Notes: generated from the sequence alone by a model not told the origin. Counted from the first letter of the stretch, positions 9,023-19,300 are shown. The stretch: 64,000 nt of DNA from Peristeroidobacter agariperforans (GCF_004138335.1 NZ_RYFW01000003.1:744001-808000); one strand, 5' to 3'. Numbers and translations are program-made.

Positions 9023-9985
9023 ATGCATGAGGATCCCCCTGAATTCGAGGATATCGACGACGGCGCCGATGAGGCCGATGCCGGCGACGATGTCCCGACC
9101 AACTATCGCTGCGGTTTCGCCGCCATCGTCGGCCGGCCCAACGTGGGCAAGTCGACGCTGCTGAACGCTTTGCTCCACCGCAAGGTCAGCATCGTCAGCC
9201 CCAAGCCGCAGACCACGCGTCATCGCATTCTCGGCATCCTGACGCGGCCGGAAGAGCAGATCATTTTCGTCGACACGCCGGGCATTCATTCCTCGGCGCG
9301 TCGCGCGATGAACCGACACATGAACCGCGCCGCGCTGTCATCGCTGGCAGATGCGGACATCAACCTGTTCGTGGTCGAGTCCTTGAGCTGGAGTGAAGAG
9401 GATCAGCGCGTGCTCGAGGCGCTCAAACAGCAGAAGCGTCCGATCATTCTGGTGTTGAGCAAGGTCGACAAGGTGACGCCGCGCGAGCGCCTGCTGCCGT
9501 TCATCCAGGAGCTCAATCGTCGCGCCGAGTTCGTCGAAGTGGTGCCGCTGTCAGCGCTGAAAAACAGCAATCTCGAACAGCTGCCGTCGATCATCGCGAA
9601 ACACTTGCCGCTGTCGCCGCCGCATTTTCCGCCCGATCAGGTGACCGATCGCAGCCCGGAATTCCAGGCCGCCGAGATCGTGCGCGAGAAGCTCACATTG
9701 CGCCTGCGGCAGGAGCTGCCGTACGGACTGACCGTTGCCTTGGAGCAATTCAAGGAAGAAGACGGCCGGCTGCTGGTCAACGCCGTGATCTGGGTCGAGC
9801 GCACCGGTCAGAAGGCCATCGTGATCGGCCAGGGTGGCGCGCAATTGAAGGAAGTCGGCCGCTCGGCGCGCATCGAAATGTCCAATCTGTTCGGCCGGCC
9901 CGTACACCTGGAGCTGTGGGTGAAGGTCAAGGAGAACTGGTCGGACAACGAGATGGCACTGAAGCAGCTGGGATATGAGATGTGA
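9023..9985 (+). CDS. era: GTPase Era
   Basis: The 320-residue GTPase binds the 3' end of 16S rRNA and assists 30S assembly. G1 is GRPNVGKST (residues 37-45), G3 is DTPGIHSS and G4 is SKVDKV; the C-terminal KH domain contains VIGQGGAQLKEVGRSAR. The N-terminus has an acidic extension of about 27 residues (DPPEFEDIDDGADEAD) not present in short Era proteins. It follows rnc closely and precedes recO. Confidence 0.97.
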   Translation: MHEDPPEFEDIDDGADEADAGDDVPTNYRCGFAAIVGRPNVGKSTLLNALLHRKVSIVSPKPQTTRHRILGILTRPEEQIIFVDTPGIHSSARRAMNRHMNRAALSSLADADINLFVVESLSWSEEDQRVLEALKQQKRPIILVLSKVDKVTPRERLLPFIQELNRRAEFVEVVPLSALKNSNLEQLPSIIAKHLPLSPPHFPPDQVTDRSPEFQAAEIVREKLTLRLRQELPYGLTVALEQFKEEDGRLLVNAVIWVERTGQKAIVIGQGGAQLKEVGRSARIEMSNLFGRPVHLELWVKVKENWSDNEMALKQLGYEM

Positions 9986-9991
9986 GGCAGC

Positions 9992-10723
9992 GTGAGCGAC
10001 GCTCGCCGCATTCAACTGCAGCCCGCCTATGTGCTGCACCACCGGCCGTATCGGGATACGAGCCGGATTCTGGAGTTATTTACTAGAGATCACGGGCGAG
10101 TCTCCGTGTTCGCGCGCGGCGCACGCGGCGGCGCCAAAGCCGGCGCGTCGCTGCTGCCCATCCTGCAGCCGTTCAACCGCTTGCTCGTGTCATGGAGCGG
10201 CCGGGGCGAGGCGGGGCAGCTCACCGGCGCGGAGTTCGATGGCGCGATGACGCCGTTGCCGGCGGACCGTCTGGTGCATGGCTTCTACTTGAACGAGCTG
10301 CTGCTGAAGCTGTTCGCAAGGCATGACAGCCATCCCGAGGTCTTCGCGCTGTATGCCCAGACGATGGATCAGTTGAAGCTCGAGGATGCGATCCGTCCGC
10401 TGCGCTTGTTCGAAAAGCGCCTGCTCGAAGCCATCGGCTATGGCCTCGCGTTGGAGCGGGATGCTCAAGACGGCACGCAGCTCGATCCGGGTGCTTCCTA
10501 TCATTACCGGATGGAACAGGGCCCGGTGCGCGTCGAAGGCATTGCCGAGAGCACCGTGGTTTATTCCGGCGCAACGTTGCTGTCGCTCGGACGCGAGGAG
10601 CTGTCGGATCCGGCAGTTTGTGCCGATGCCCGACGTTTGCTGCGCGCCGCTTTGGACCGCTGCCTCGATGGCCGCGAGTTGCGCACCCGCCACGTGATGC
10701 TGGCGTTGAGAAAGGGAAAATGA
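9992..10723 (+). CDS. recO: DNA repair protein RecO
   Basis: RecO (243 residues) anneals DNA and helps RecR load RecA onto SSB-coated gaps. The N-terminal OB fold includes PAYVLHHRPYRDTSRILELFTRDHGRV and ARGARG; the helical C-terminal part is typical, without the zinc cysteines found in some members. The start is a GTG six bases after the era stop. The era-recO-pdxJ order is the classic gammaproteobacterial arrangement. Confidence 0.95.
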   Translation: MSDARRIQLQPAYVLHHRPYRDTSRILELFTRDHGRVSVFARGARGGAKAGASLLPILQPFNRLLVSWSGRGEAGQLTGAEFDGAMTPLPADRLVHGFYLNELLLKLFARHDSHPEVFALYAQTMDQLKLEDAIRPLRLFEKRLLEAIGYGLALERDAQDGTQLDPGASYHYRMEQGPVRVEGIAESTVVYSGATLLSLGREELSDPAVCADARRLLRAALDRCLDGRELRTRHVMLALRKGK

Positions 10724-10735
10724 CAGCATTCTCGA

Positions 10736-11464
10736 ATGCTTCACCTCGGTGTAAATGTCGATCACGTAGCGACGCTCCGTCAGGCGCGCCGCACTACCTA
10801 TCCTGATCCGCTGTTTGCGGCCTTGATTGCCGAGCAGGCGGGGGCGGACAGCATCACCATTCATTTGCGCGAAGACCGTCGGCATATTCAGGACCGGGAT
10901 GTCCGTATGTGCAAGGACGCGCTGCAGACGCGGCTGAACCTGGAAATGGCGGCGACCGATGAAATGGTGCGGATAGCACTGGCAGTGCGGCCACCCGATG
11001 TGTGCCTGGTGCCGGAGAAGCGGACCGAAGTCACGACCGAAGGCGGTCTCGACGTGCTCGGTCAGCAGGACTCGTTGAAAAAGATCTGTTCCCAGCTGAA
11101 AGAGGCGGGCATCCGTGTCTCTCTGTTCATCGACCCCGAGCCCACGCAGTTGGAAGCTGCGGTACGTGTCGGCGCACCCGTGGTGGAGTTGCACACCGGC
11201 GCTTATGCCGAAGCGCTCGGCGAGCAGCGCGCGAAAGAGCTCAATCGCATCGAGGTCGCCGCCCGTTACGCGGCCAAGCTCGGGCTCACGGTGCATGCCG
11301 GGCACGGCCTGCACTATCACAACGTGCAGCCGATCGCTGCCATTCCCGAGATCGTCGAATTGAACATCGGGCACGCCATCGTCGCGCATGCCGTGATCCA
11401 TGGCCTGGCGACGGCGGTCTCGGAGATGAAGCGCCTGATGCTGCAGGCCCGCGCCGGGAGATGA
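10736..11464 (+). CDS. pdxJ: Pyridoxine 5'-phosphate synthase
   Basis: PdxJ (242 residues) condenses 1-deoxyxylulose 5-phosphate with 3-amino-2-oxopropyl phosphate to make pyridoxine 5'-phosphate, the last ring-forming step of DXP-dependent vitamin B6 synthesis. The N-terminus [17 protein letters not shown] is diagnostic, with further conserved segments [26 protein letters not shown] and [12 protein letters not shown]. It begins 12 bp after recO and is probably co-transcribed with it. Confidence 0.98.
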   Translation: MLHLGVNVDHVATLRQARRTTYPDPLFAALIAEQAGADSITIHLREDRRHIQDRDVRMCKDALQTRLNLEMAATDEMVRIALAVRPPDVCLVPEKRTEVTTEGGLDVLGQQDSLKKICSQLKEAGIRVSLFIDPEPTQLEAAVRVGAPVVELHTGAYAEALGEQRAKELNRIEVAARYAAKLGLTVHAGHGLHYHNVQPIAAIPEIVELNIGHAIVAHAVIHGLATAVSEMKRLMLQARAGR

Positions 11465-11470
11465 CGGCAA

Positions 11471-11528
11471 GTCGTTGGCCGTCAGTCGTTGGCGGTTGTC
11501 AGCTCGTCGACCACCATCCCCCAACGAC
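11471..11528. repeat. Short intergenic direct and inverted repeat (GTCGTTGGC core)
   Basis: GTCGTTGGC occurs at 11471-11479 and again at 11485-11493; an inverted copy CCAACGAC is at 11521-11528. Similar GTTGGCGG-type sequences appear in other intergenic spots (around 5172-5195, 20061-20077 and 36981-36998), so this may be a small dispersed repeat. Confidence 0.4.
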
Positions 11529-11548
11529 CAACACCTGAGACGTCATCC

Positions 11549-12352
11549 ATGGCTGTTTTCGTTTTCGATATAGAAACCATTCCCGACGTCGAGCTCGGCC
11601 GGCGCATCTACGATCTGGGCGACCTGAGCGACAAGCAGGTCGGCTATGTCATGCAAGCCAAGCGGCGTGAGGAGTCCGGCAGCGAGTTTCTTTCCTATGA
11701 GCAGCAGCGCGTGGTCGCGATCTCCGTCGCACTGCGCACGCGTGACACATTCAAGGTCTGGTCGCTCGGCGATCCGAACGCGTCGGAAGCAGAGATCATC
11801 CAGCGCTTTTATGACGGCATCGACAAGTTCACGCCGGACCTGGTGTCCTGGAACGGCGGCGGCTTCGACCTGCCGGTGCTGCACTATCGCGCGCTTCGGC
11901 ATGGCATCGTCGCGCCGCGCTATTGGGAGTCGGGCGAAGAAGATCAATCGTTCCGCTTCAACAACTATCTGAACCGCTATCACTCGCGGCATCTGGATCT
12001 GATGGATGTGCTGTCGAGCTTCCAGGGTCGGGCGCGCGTGAGCCTGCAGGCGGCCGCGATGCTCCTGGGATTGCCGGGCAAGCTGGGCATGAGCGGCGAC
12101 AAAGTCTGGGATGCGTATCTCGACGGCCAGCTCGATGTCATCCGCAACTACTGTGAAACCGACGTGTTGAATACTTTCCTGATCTATTTGCGTTTCGAGC
12201 TGATGCGCGGTCGGATGATGCGCGATGAATATCACGGCGAAGTGGCGCGCGTGCGCGATGTGCTCGCGGCGCAGGCCAAGCCGCATTTCCAGGAATTCCT
12301 GGCCGCCTGGGGGCCGCCGCCGGATGTGATTTCGCAAGGGCCGTGTCCGTGA
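11549..12352 (+). CDS. Predicted 3'-5' exonuclease, PolB-exo-like (PF10108 type)
   Basis: This 267-residue DnaQ/PolB-like exonuclease domain protein shows the acidic site residues in VFDIETIPD (Exo I), SWNGGGFDLPVLHYRAL (Exo II) and NYCETDVLNTFLIYLRF (Exo III). It is a stand-alone nuclease without a polymerase part; its substrate is unknown. I chose the ATG at 11549, where the domain begins; an upstream in-frame ATG at 11489 falls in the repeat-containing spacer. rlmD overlaps its end by 10 bp. Confidence 0.88.
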   Translation: MAVFVFDIETIPDVELGRRIYDLGDLSDKQVGYVMQAKRREESGSEFLSYEQQRVVAISVALRTRDTFKVWSLGDPNASEAEIIQRFYDGIDKFTPDLVSWNGGGFDLPVLHYRALRHGIVAPRYWESGEEDQSFRFNNYLNRYHSRHLDLMDVLSSFQGRARVSLQAAAMLLGLPGKLGMSGDKVWDAYLDGQLDVIRNYCETDVLNTFLIYLRFELMRGRMMRDEYHGEVARVRDVLAAQAKPHFQEFLAAWGPPPDVISQGPCP

Positions 12353-13686
12353 ACGCGAAAGCCAGAAACCGCGCGTCTGCTCAGCCCGAGACAGCGAAGA
12401 TCACCGATCTGTCGCACGAAGGCCGCGGCGTCGCGCACGTCGAGGGCAAGACGGTATTCATCGACGATGCGTTGCCGGGCGAGCTGGTGGAGTGGCAGCG
12501 GATCAAACGCGGCCGCAATTTCGATGAAGGCCGCCTGCTCAGAGTGCTCGAGCCGTCGCCGGATCGCATCGAGCCTCGTTGCACTCATTTCGGTATGTGC
12601 GGCGGCTGCGTGCTGCAGCACTTGTCCGGCGAGCAGCAGCTGCAATTCAAACAAAAGCAGCTGATGGATTCGTTGAGCCGCATCGGCAGGGTAACGCCGC
12701 AGGAGACGCTGCCGCCGCTGCAAGCGGCCAGTTGGAACTATCGTCGTCGCGCACGGCTCGCGGCGCGCTGGGTGCCGAAGAAGAATCGCACGGTCGTTGG
12801 CTTTCGCGAGCGAAGCACGCCGTACATCACTGACCTGCAGCGCTGCGAAGTTCTGCAGGCGCCAATCGATCAACTGCTCGTGCCGCTGTCCGAGTTGGTG
12901 ACTGCGCTCAGCATTCGCAATCGCGTTCCGCAGATCGAAGTCGCAGTCGCCGACAATGCGGTCGCGCTGGTCGTGCGCGTGCTCGAACCTTTGACGGAGG
13001 CCGACCGGGAGCTGTTACGCCGCTTCGGTCGCGAGCACTCGGTGCAGATGTTCCTGCAGCCCGGCGGCTACGAGACCATAGCGCCGATGGAGGATGTCGA
13101 GCCGCTGGAATATCGGCTGCCGTCCTTCGAGCTCACTTTGCAATTCCTGCCCACCGACTTCATTCAGGTGAACGGTCCGTTGAACCTGCAGATGCTCGAC
13201 CGGGCCGTCGAGCTGCTGGCGCTGAAGCCGGGGGACCGCGTGCTCGATCTGTTCTGCGGCCTCGGTAATTTCTCGCTGCCTCTGGCGCGGCGCGCCGGAC
13301 AGGTCGTGGGCGTGGAGGGCGAGGCTGGTCTGGTCGCTCGGGCCCGTGATAACGCCTTGCGAAACGGCTTGGGAAATGTGCAGTTTTTCACGGCGAATCT
13401 GGCCGACGAAAGCATCGGCTCAGCCCAGTCACCGGCGCCCTGGGCGGGCAAGTTCGACAAGATCCTGCTCGATCCGCCACGCGCCGGCGCTAAAGAAGTG
13501 CTGCCGGTGGTCGCTAAGTCTGGTGCCGACACCGTGCTGTATATTTCCTGTCATCCGGGCAGCCTCGCGCGCGACGCAGGTATTCTCGTGCATGAGCATG
13601 GTTATAAGCTGCAGGCCGCGGGCGTAATGGACATGTTCCCGCATACGGCCCACGTGGAATCGGCAGCATTATTCGTGAAGCCATAG
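12343..13686 (+). CDS. rlmD: 23S rRNA (uracil-1939 C5)-methyltransferase RlmD (RumA)
   Basis: This 447-residue SAM-dependent enzyme methylates U1939 of 23S rRNA. An N-terminal TRAM domain (ITDLSHEGRGVAHVEGKTVFI) is followed by four [4Fe-4S] cysteines, three in CTHFGMCGGC and one in RCEVLQ. The methyltransferase part has DLFCGLGNFSLPLA for SAM binding and the catalytic Cys403 in YISCHPGSLARD. The start is GTG at 12343, with a second GTG two codons later. It overlaps the exonuclease gene upstream and precedes nagZ by 10 bp. Confidence 0.95.
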   Translation: MSVNAKARNRASAQPETAKITDLSHEGRGVAHVEGKTVFIDDALPGELVEWQRIKRGRNFDEGRLLRVLEPSPDRIEPRCTHFGMCGGCVLQHLSGEQQLQFKQKQLMDSLSRIGRVTPQETLPPLQAASWNYRRRARLAARWVPKKNRTVVGFRERSTPYITDLQRCEVLQAPIDQLLVPLSELVTALSIRNRVPQIEVAVADNAVALVVRVLEPLTEADRELLRRFGREHSVQMFLQPGGYETIAPMEDVEPLEYRLPSFELTLQFLPTDFIQVNGPLNLQMLDRAVELLALKPGDRVLDLFCGLGNFSLPLARRAGQVVGVEGEAGLVARARDNALRNGLGNVQFFTANLADESIGSAQSPAPWAGKFDKILLDPPRAGAKEVLPVVAKSGADTVLYISCHPGSLARDAGILVHEHGYKLQAAGVMDMFPHTAHVESAALFVKP

Positions 13687-13696
13687 ACGTACCCAT

Positions 13697-14740
13697 ATGA
13701 CGCTCGGCCCGGTGATGATGGACGTGCAGGGCAAGTCCCTGACCCAGGAAGATCGCGAGCTGCTGGCGCATCCGCTGGTGGGTGCCGTGATCCTGTTCAC
13801 ACGCAATTTCGAGAGCGTCGAGCAGCTCCAGCAGCTGGTCGCCGAGATTCGCGCCGTGCGCTCGCCGCCGTTGCTGGTGACGGTCGATCACGAGGGCGGG
13901 CGCGTGCAGCGGTTTCGCCAGGGTTTTACCGTGCTGCCGTCGATGCGAGTCATCGGCCGGCAATATGACTTGGATCCGGTCGCGGGCCGTTTGCTGTCGC
14001 GCCAATGCGGCTGGCTGATGGCCGCAGAGCTGCGCGCAGTCGGCATCGATATGAGTTTCGCGCCGTGCGTGGATCTGGATTACGGCGCCAGCAGCGTGAT
14101 CGGCGATCGCGCTTTCCATCGCGATCCCCGCGTGGTCTCGGAGCTGGCCATCGCGTTCATGGGCGGCATGCGGGAGGCGGGTATGTCGGCCTGCGCCAAG
14201 CACTATCCCGGCCATGGTTTCGTGGTGCCGGACTCGCACGTGGCCATGCCGGTGGACCGTCGCCCGCTGGCCGATATGGATGAGGACCTCACCCCGTATC
14301 GCCGGCTGATCGACAACGGCGTGGCGTCCATCATGGCGGCCCACGTGATCTTCAGCGAGGTGGACGATAAGCCGGCCGGATTCTCACGGCGCTGGCTGCA
14401 AAGCGAGCTGCGCGGCCGGCTCGGTTTCGACGGCACCATCTTCACCGACGACCTCTCGATGGCCGGCGCCAAGGCCATCGGCGACATGCCGGCACGGGCC
14501 AAAGCAGCCCTGGCGGCCGGTTGTGACGTGCTTTCGGTGTGTAACGATCGCCAAGGTGTGCTCCAGGTCATCGATTCTTTGCGGGGGAGCGGGGATCCTT
14601 TAAGTCAAGTTCGCATGGCCCGCCTGCACGGCAAGCCGGGATTGACCCGGGAGGCGCTGCACGCTTCGATGGACTGGCAAACCTGCGAGGGGGCGGTCAA
14701 GGGTTGTATGGAACGGCCCGATCTCCGGTTGAATTCATAA
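13697..14740 (+). CDS. nagZ: Beta-N-acetylhexosaminidase NagZ
   Basis: This 347-residue glycoside hydrolase family 3 enzyme is cytosolic and removes GlcNAc from 1,6-anhydro-muropeptides in cell-wall recycling. Present are VTVDHEGGRVQRF, the general-acid loop KHYPGHGFVVPDSH (from Lys168) and the nucleophile region FTDDLSMAGA (Asp251). The C-terminus is complete. The LOV/GGDEF-like gene starts 3 bp after the stop, so the two are likely co-transcribed. Confidence 0.96.
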   Translation: MTLGPVMMDVQGKSLTQEDRELLAHPLVGAVILFTRNFESVEQLQQLVAEIRAVRSPPLLVTVDHEGGRVQRFRQGFTVLPSMRVIGRQYDLDPVAGRLLSRQCGWLMAAELRAVGIDMSFAPCVDLDYGASSVIGDRAFHRDPRVVSELAIAFMGGMREAGMSACAKHYPGHGFVVPDSHVAMPVDRRPLADMDEDLTPYRRLIDNGVASIMAAHVIFSEVDDKPAGFSRRWLQSELRGRLGFDGTIFTDDLSMAGAKAIGDMPARAKAALAAGCDVLSVCNDRQGVLQVIDSLRGSGDPLSQVRMARLHGKPGLTREALHASMDWQTCEGAVKGCMERPDLRLNS

Positions 14741-14743
14741 CAT

Positions 14744-15688
14744 ATGAGCGTCGACGCAACACTGCTGCAGAGCCTGGTGGAATCCGCCCCGGATGGCGTG
14801 GTCATTTGCGATGCCCGGGCTGCCGATCGCCCTGTGATCTTCGTGAACGCCGCCATGGAGAAGCTCACCGGTTACGACGCCAATTACATGCGTGGCCGCA
14901 ACCTGCGTTTCCTGCAGGGCGAGGACCATGAACAGGAAGGGCTGGAGAAGATCCGGACGGCGCTGCGGCAGGGTGTGTCGGTGCAGACCACGCTGCGCAA
15001 TTACCGCAAGGACGGCACGATGTTCTGGAACGAAGTGAACATTCAGCCGCTGCGCGATGCCAACGGTAATGTGACGCACTTCGCAGGTTTCCACCGCGAG
15101 GGCGGCGATCGCCTGCGGCTGCGCGAGTCGACCGAGAAGACCGACCCGGCGCTGAGCACGCAGACCATGCTCGCCTATCTGCGAGACGACAAGCTCACCG
15201 GCCTGCTGCGCCGGACGTACTTCGATGAATTGGTGAAGCGCGACTGGGGCCTCGCCCAGCGCGAGTCGCGGCGCCTGAGCTTCCTGGTCTTCGACCTGGA
15301 TTGTTACCTCACCTACAAAGAGACGTTCGGCAAGAACGGCTCCGATCAATCCTTCAAGCGCATCTCGCGAGTCATCAGCGGCTGCTTCCGCCGCGCGAGC
15401 GACTTGTGCGGCCGGTTCGATGAGGACCAGATTGCGGCCGTGACGACGGGGCTGGATCTGGCCCAGGCGTCGAAGCTTGCTGAAGCGGTGCTCGGGCGAG
15501 TGCGCGACCTGGCCATTCATCATCCGCGTTCGAACGTTTCGCGCTACGTGACAGCGAGCTGCGGTGTGGTGTCGCTGGTGCCGCCGCACGATGCGGCGCC
15601 TGAACGAGTTTATGAAATGGCGCTGAAGGCGCTGAAAGACGCCAAGGAGCTGGGGCGCAATCGCGTCGTCAGCCGCGAGGCTGACTGA
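14744..15688 (+). CDS. LOV-like PAS plus degenerate GGDEF protein
   Basis: This 314-residue cytosolic protein has two domains. Residues 5-120 match a LOV-type PAS domain (GRN-RFLQG at 51-59, NYRKDG at 86-91, FWNEV at 94-98), but Leu54 replaces the photoactive cysteine and His117 replaces the usual glutamine. Residues 150-310 match a GGDEF domain (DDKLTGLLRRTYFDEL), but the GGDEF box reads DEDQI in GRFDEDQIAAV and the metal/substrate region DLDCYLTYKETFG is altered. Light-adduct chemistry and cyclase activity are therefore both unlikely. It may bind flavin redox-dependently or act as a scaffold; function is unknown. Confidence 0.85.
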   Translation: MSVDATLLQSLVESAPDGVVICDARAADRPVIFVNAAMEKLTGYDANYMRGRNLRFLQGEDHEQEGLEKIRTALRQGVSVQTTLRNYRKDGTMFWNEVNIQPLRDANGNVTHFAGFHREGGDRLRLRESTEKTDPALSTQTMLAYLRDDKLTGLLRRTYFDELVKRDWGLAQRESRRLSFLVFDLDCYLTYKETFGKNGSDQSFKRISRVISGCFRRASDLCGRFDEDQIAAVTTGLDLAQASKLAEAVLGRVRDLAIHHPRSNVSRYVTASCGVVSLVPPHDAAPERVYEMALKALKDAKELGRNRVVSREAD

Positions 15689-16336
15689 TCATTCAGTGCT
15701 CGGCGTGATGATCGCGATCACGCCAAACTTCGGGCTGTCGATGTAATGACGTTCGTTGCTCCGCATGCGACGCGTCTGTCGCAGCACATAGCTGGAGCCA
15801 TCGCCCGTCGCCGCGCCATCCAGCACCAGATCCAATGTGAGATGCAGATAACGGCCGCGTGACAACGCGATCTGGCCCTGCAATCCCGACGACGCCGGCA
15901 CCAGAGAGCTCACCGACAGATATTTAGCCGCGTTCCGCGCGTAACCCGGTTGCGTCCAGCCGATATGCGCCAGCGGCTGATAAGCACGGCTGCGACGCAA
16001 TGTTTCCTCGATGGCAGTCAACTTCATCTTTGCGGCAGGCAGGGCAGGGTAGCTTGCGACCGGCGGCGCCGCGGTCGTTGGCGCTGTTGCCGGTTCAGAC
16101 TCGTCGTCAGGAATATCCATCTGCTGGCCCGAATCGGTCGCTTCGATGCCCCAGCTTTCCGGCGTCTCCCGCCCGCCGAGATTGCGAAAGATCAGCAGCT
16201 CGACGTCGTAGGACTGAATCGGCGCCGCTTGTTGGGCAACGGCGGAGCTCACAGACATGAATGCCGCAAGCAACACCGCCACGCCCAGCTTGCGCTGGCG
16301 GGCACCCATGCGAGTGAAGAAAGCTGAATGGCTCAT
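15689..16336 (-). CDS. CsiV-like secreted protein (PF10972 type)
   Basis: This 215-residue protein has a signal peptide (KLGVAVLLAAFMSVSSAVA, cleaved before QQAAP). YDVELLIFRNLGG opens the mature domain, as in the CsiV family of periplasmic proteins; a Pro/Ala-rich linker (SEPATAPTTAAPP) follows, then a C-terminal part ending FGVIAIITPSTE. CsiV-type genes are often next to mfd, as here (20 bp downstream of mfd on the same strand). The stop abuts that of the convergent LOV-like gene directly, the two stops forming TGATCA. Confidence 0.75.
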   Translation of the reverse strand: MSHSAFFTRMGARQRKLGVAVLLAAFMSVSSAVAQQAAPIQSYDVELLIFRNLGGRETPESWGIEATDSGQQMDIPDDESEPATAPTTAAPPVASYPALPAAKMKLTAIEETLRRSRAYQPLAHIGWTQPGYARNAAKYLSVSSLVPASSGLQGQIALSRGRYLHLTLDLVLDGAATGDGSSYVLRQTRRMRSNERHYIDSPKFGVIAIITPSTE

Positions 16337-16356
16337 GCGATGAGTTTACCAGTTGC

Positions 16357-19300
16357 TCAGCGTTTGAATCGCTTGCCCGAGGTGGGTTTGTAGCTCACGG
16401 TCGGCTTCGGCGCCGGAGCCTTCGGTGGCGGATTGGCCTTGCTCGCGGCGGCGGCGATCGTCTTCTCGCGCGCTTTCTCCGCTGCCAGCTCGGCGGCGGT
16501 GGGCGTCGCCTTGCTGAGTTCGGCGAGTAATTGTTCGGCTTGGTTGAAGCGCAGCTCTTCCTGCTCGAGGTTCATCGTGAACTTCAGCTTGTTGCCGCCT
16601 TCGAGTCGATGGGTGCGGGAGTTGCGCTGAACATAGCGGATCAGCGTACCCGGCTCGACCTTGGTGTCGCTTTCGAACGTCACCGAGCCGCCGCCCGGGC
16701 CGATGTCGATCTTGCGCAAGCCGAGCGTGCGCGCCGCTTGTTTGAACTCGGCGATCCGGAACAAGTTCTTCGCCGGCGGCGGCAGCAGGCCGAAGCGGTC
16801 GATCATCTCCACCTGCAGCTCTCGCAACTCCTCGCTCGTCTTGGCGGCGGCAATGCGCTTGTACAGCACGAGGCGCAAATGCACGTCGGGCAGATATTCA
16901 TCCGGCAACAGCGACGGCGCGTGCAGATCGACTTCCGGTCCCTGGTGCATCGGCTGATCGAGCTGCGGCACCTTGCCGGACTTGAGCGCATTGACCGCGC
17001 GCTCCAGCATTTCCATGTAGAGCGCGTAACCAATCTCCTGGATCTGGCCGCTCTGCTCCTCGCCGAGCAATTCGCCGGCGCCGCGAATCTCGAGGTCGTG
17101 AGTCGCGAGCGTGAAGCCTGCACCCAGATCTTCGAGCGATTCGATCGCCTCCAGACGTTTCACCGCATCGGCCGTCATTAAATTGCGCGGCGGTGTCATC
17201 AAATACGCGTAAGCCTGGTGATGCGAGCGACCGACGCGTCCACGCAGCTGGTGCAGCTGTGCGAGACCGAGCTTATCGGCGCGATCGATGATGATGGTGT
17301 TGGCGGACGGCACGTCGATGCCGCTCTCCACGATGGTCGTACACACCAGCAGGTTGGAACGCTGGTGATAGAAATCCAGCATCACTTGTTCCAGCTCGCG
17401 CTCGCGCATCTGGCCATGGCCGATGGCAATGCGCGCTTCCGGAACGAGCTCGGCCAATGTGCGAGCTGTCTTCTCGATGGTGTCGACGCTGTTGTGCAGG
17501 AAATAGATCTGACCGCCGCGGCGGATTTCGCGAAGGCAGGCCTCGCGGATCGTCGCCGTGTCCCACTGCGAAACAAACGTCTTGATCGACAGTCGCGATA
17601 CCGGCGGGGTCGTGATCAGCGACAACTCGCGCAGGCCACCCATGGCCATGTTCAGCGTACGCGGAATCGGCGTTGCCGTGAGCGTCAACACATCGACTTC
17701 GGCGCGCAGCTGTTTGAGCTTCTCCTTGTCTTTGACGCCGAAGCGGTGCTCTTCGTCGATGATGAGCAGGCCGAGCCGCGCGAACTTCACGCCCGACTGC
17801 AACAGACGATGCGTGCCGACGACGATGTCCGTCTGACCGGACTCGAGGCTCTCCATGACCTGATTCACTTCCTTGGTCGTACGGAAGCGCGACAACGATT
17901 CGACGCGCACCGGCCAATCGGCGAAGCGGTCGGCGAATGTCTGGTAGTGCTGTTGAGCGAGCAGCGTGGTGGGCACGAGCACCACGACCTGCTTGCCCGC
18001 CTGCACGGCGACGAACGCCGCACGCAGCGCTACTTCAGTCTTGCCGAAGCCCACGTCGCCACAGACGACTCGATCCATGGGGCGTCCGCTGCCGAGATCG
18101 TCGACCACCGAACGAATGGCGGCCGCCTGGTCGGGTGTCTCTTCGAACTTGAATGCAGCTTCGAACGCACGCAGATCGTCTTCAGGCGCGAGCAATTGTT
18201 CGCCCTGACGCGCGGCGCGCCGCGAATACAAATCCAGCAGCTCGGCTGCCGTATCGCGAATGCGCTGCGCAGCTTTCTTGCGCGCCTTTTCCCAGGCATC
18301 GCCGCCGAGCTTGTGCAGCGGTGCATGTTCGGCCGGTGCGCCGGTGTAGCGGCTGACCAGGTCCAGCGCCTGCACCGGAACATATAACTTGTCGCCTTCG
18401 GCATATTCCAGCACCAGGAACTCGCTGGTGAGGCCGCCGACATCCAGCGTCGCCAGGCCGACGAAACGGCCGACGCCGTACTCCTCGTGCACCACCGGCG
18501 AGCCAGGGTGCAGATCGGTGAGATCGCGAATGATCTTTTCCGGATCGCGCTCCGGCCGGCGTCGACGGCGCTCCTGCCGAGCGCGCTCACCAAACAACTG
18601 TTCCTCTGCGATCAGCGCAAGCGGCGGGTCATCGAGCTGCAGACCGGTCGAAATCGGCGACACCGTGATCGCGAGCCGATCGTCGCCGGCCTCGAAGGCC
18701 GACCAGCTCTCGACCAGTTGCGGCTTCAGGTGGCTCTTGGACAGCAGGTCGATCAGCATCTCGCGTCGACCAGCGGATTCGGCCGCCAGCAATACGCGTC
18801 CTTGGAACGCGCTGACGAAATTCACCAGCTCGCGCGCGGGCTCTTCACTGCGCTGATCGACACGCAGGCTCGGCGGCACACGAGTAGCAAAGTTCTGGTA
18901 GGGCAATGTTTGCGTCAGCGGATCCAGCTCGACGCGCGACAGCTCGATGCGTCGATACGAGGTCATGCGCTGCATGAACTCGGCGACCGGCATGAACACT
19001 TCACGCGGCAGGAGGATCGGTCGATCCACGTCGTGGCCGCGTTGCTCGTAACGGTTCTCGACCTCGGTGAACGCCTGCGTCGCCATCGAGTCGATCTCGC
19101 GCTCGACGGCGATGATGGTGTTCGGGGGCAGGTAGTCGAGCAGAGTCGCCGTCTTGTCGAAGAACAGCGGCAAGTAATATTCGATGCCCGGGGGCGGCGC
19201 GCCTTCGGCGATATCGCGATAGATCGACATGCGCGTGAGATCGCCTGGGAAGCGATTGCGGAAGCGGCGCTTGAAGTTCTGAATGCCCTCGGCGGTCAGC

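Noticed and set aside
11489-11548. Upstream ATG for the PolB-exo-like nuclease
   Set aside because: The added 20 residues come from the repeat-containing spacer and are not part of the exonuclease fold.
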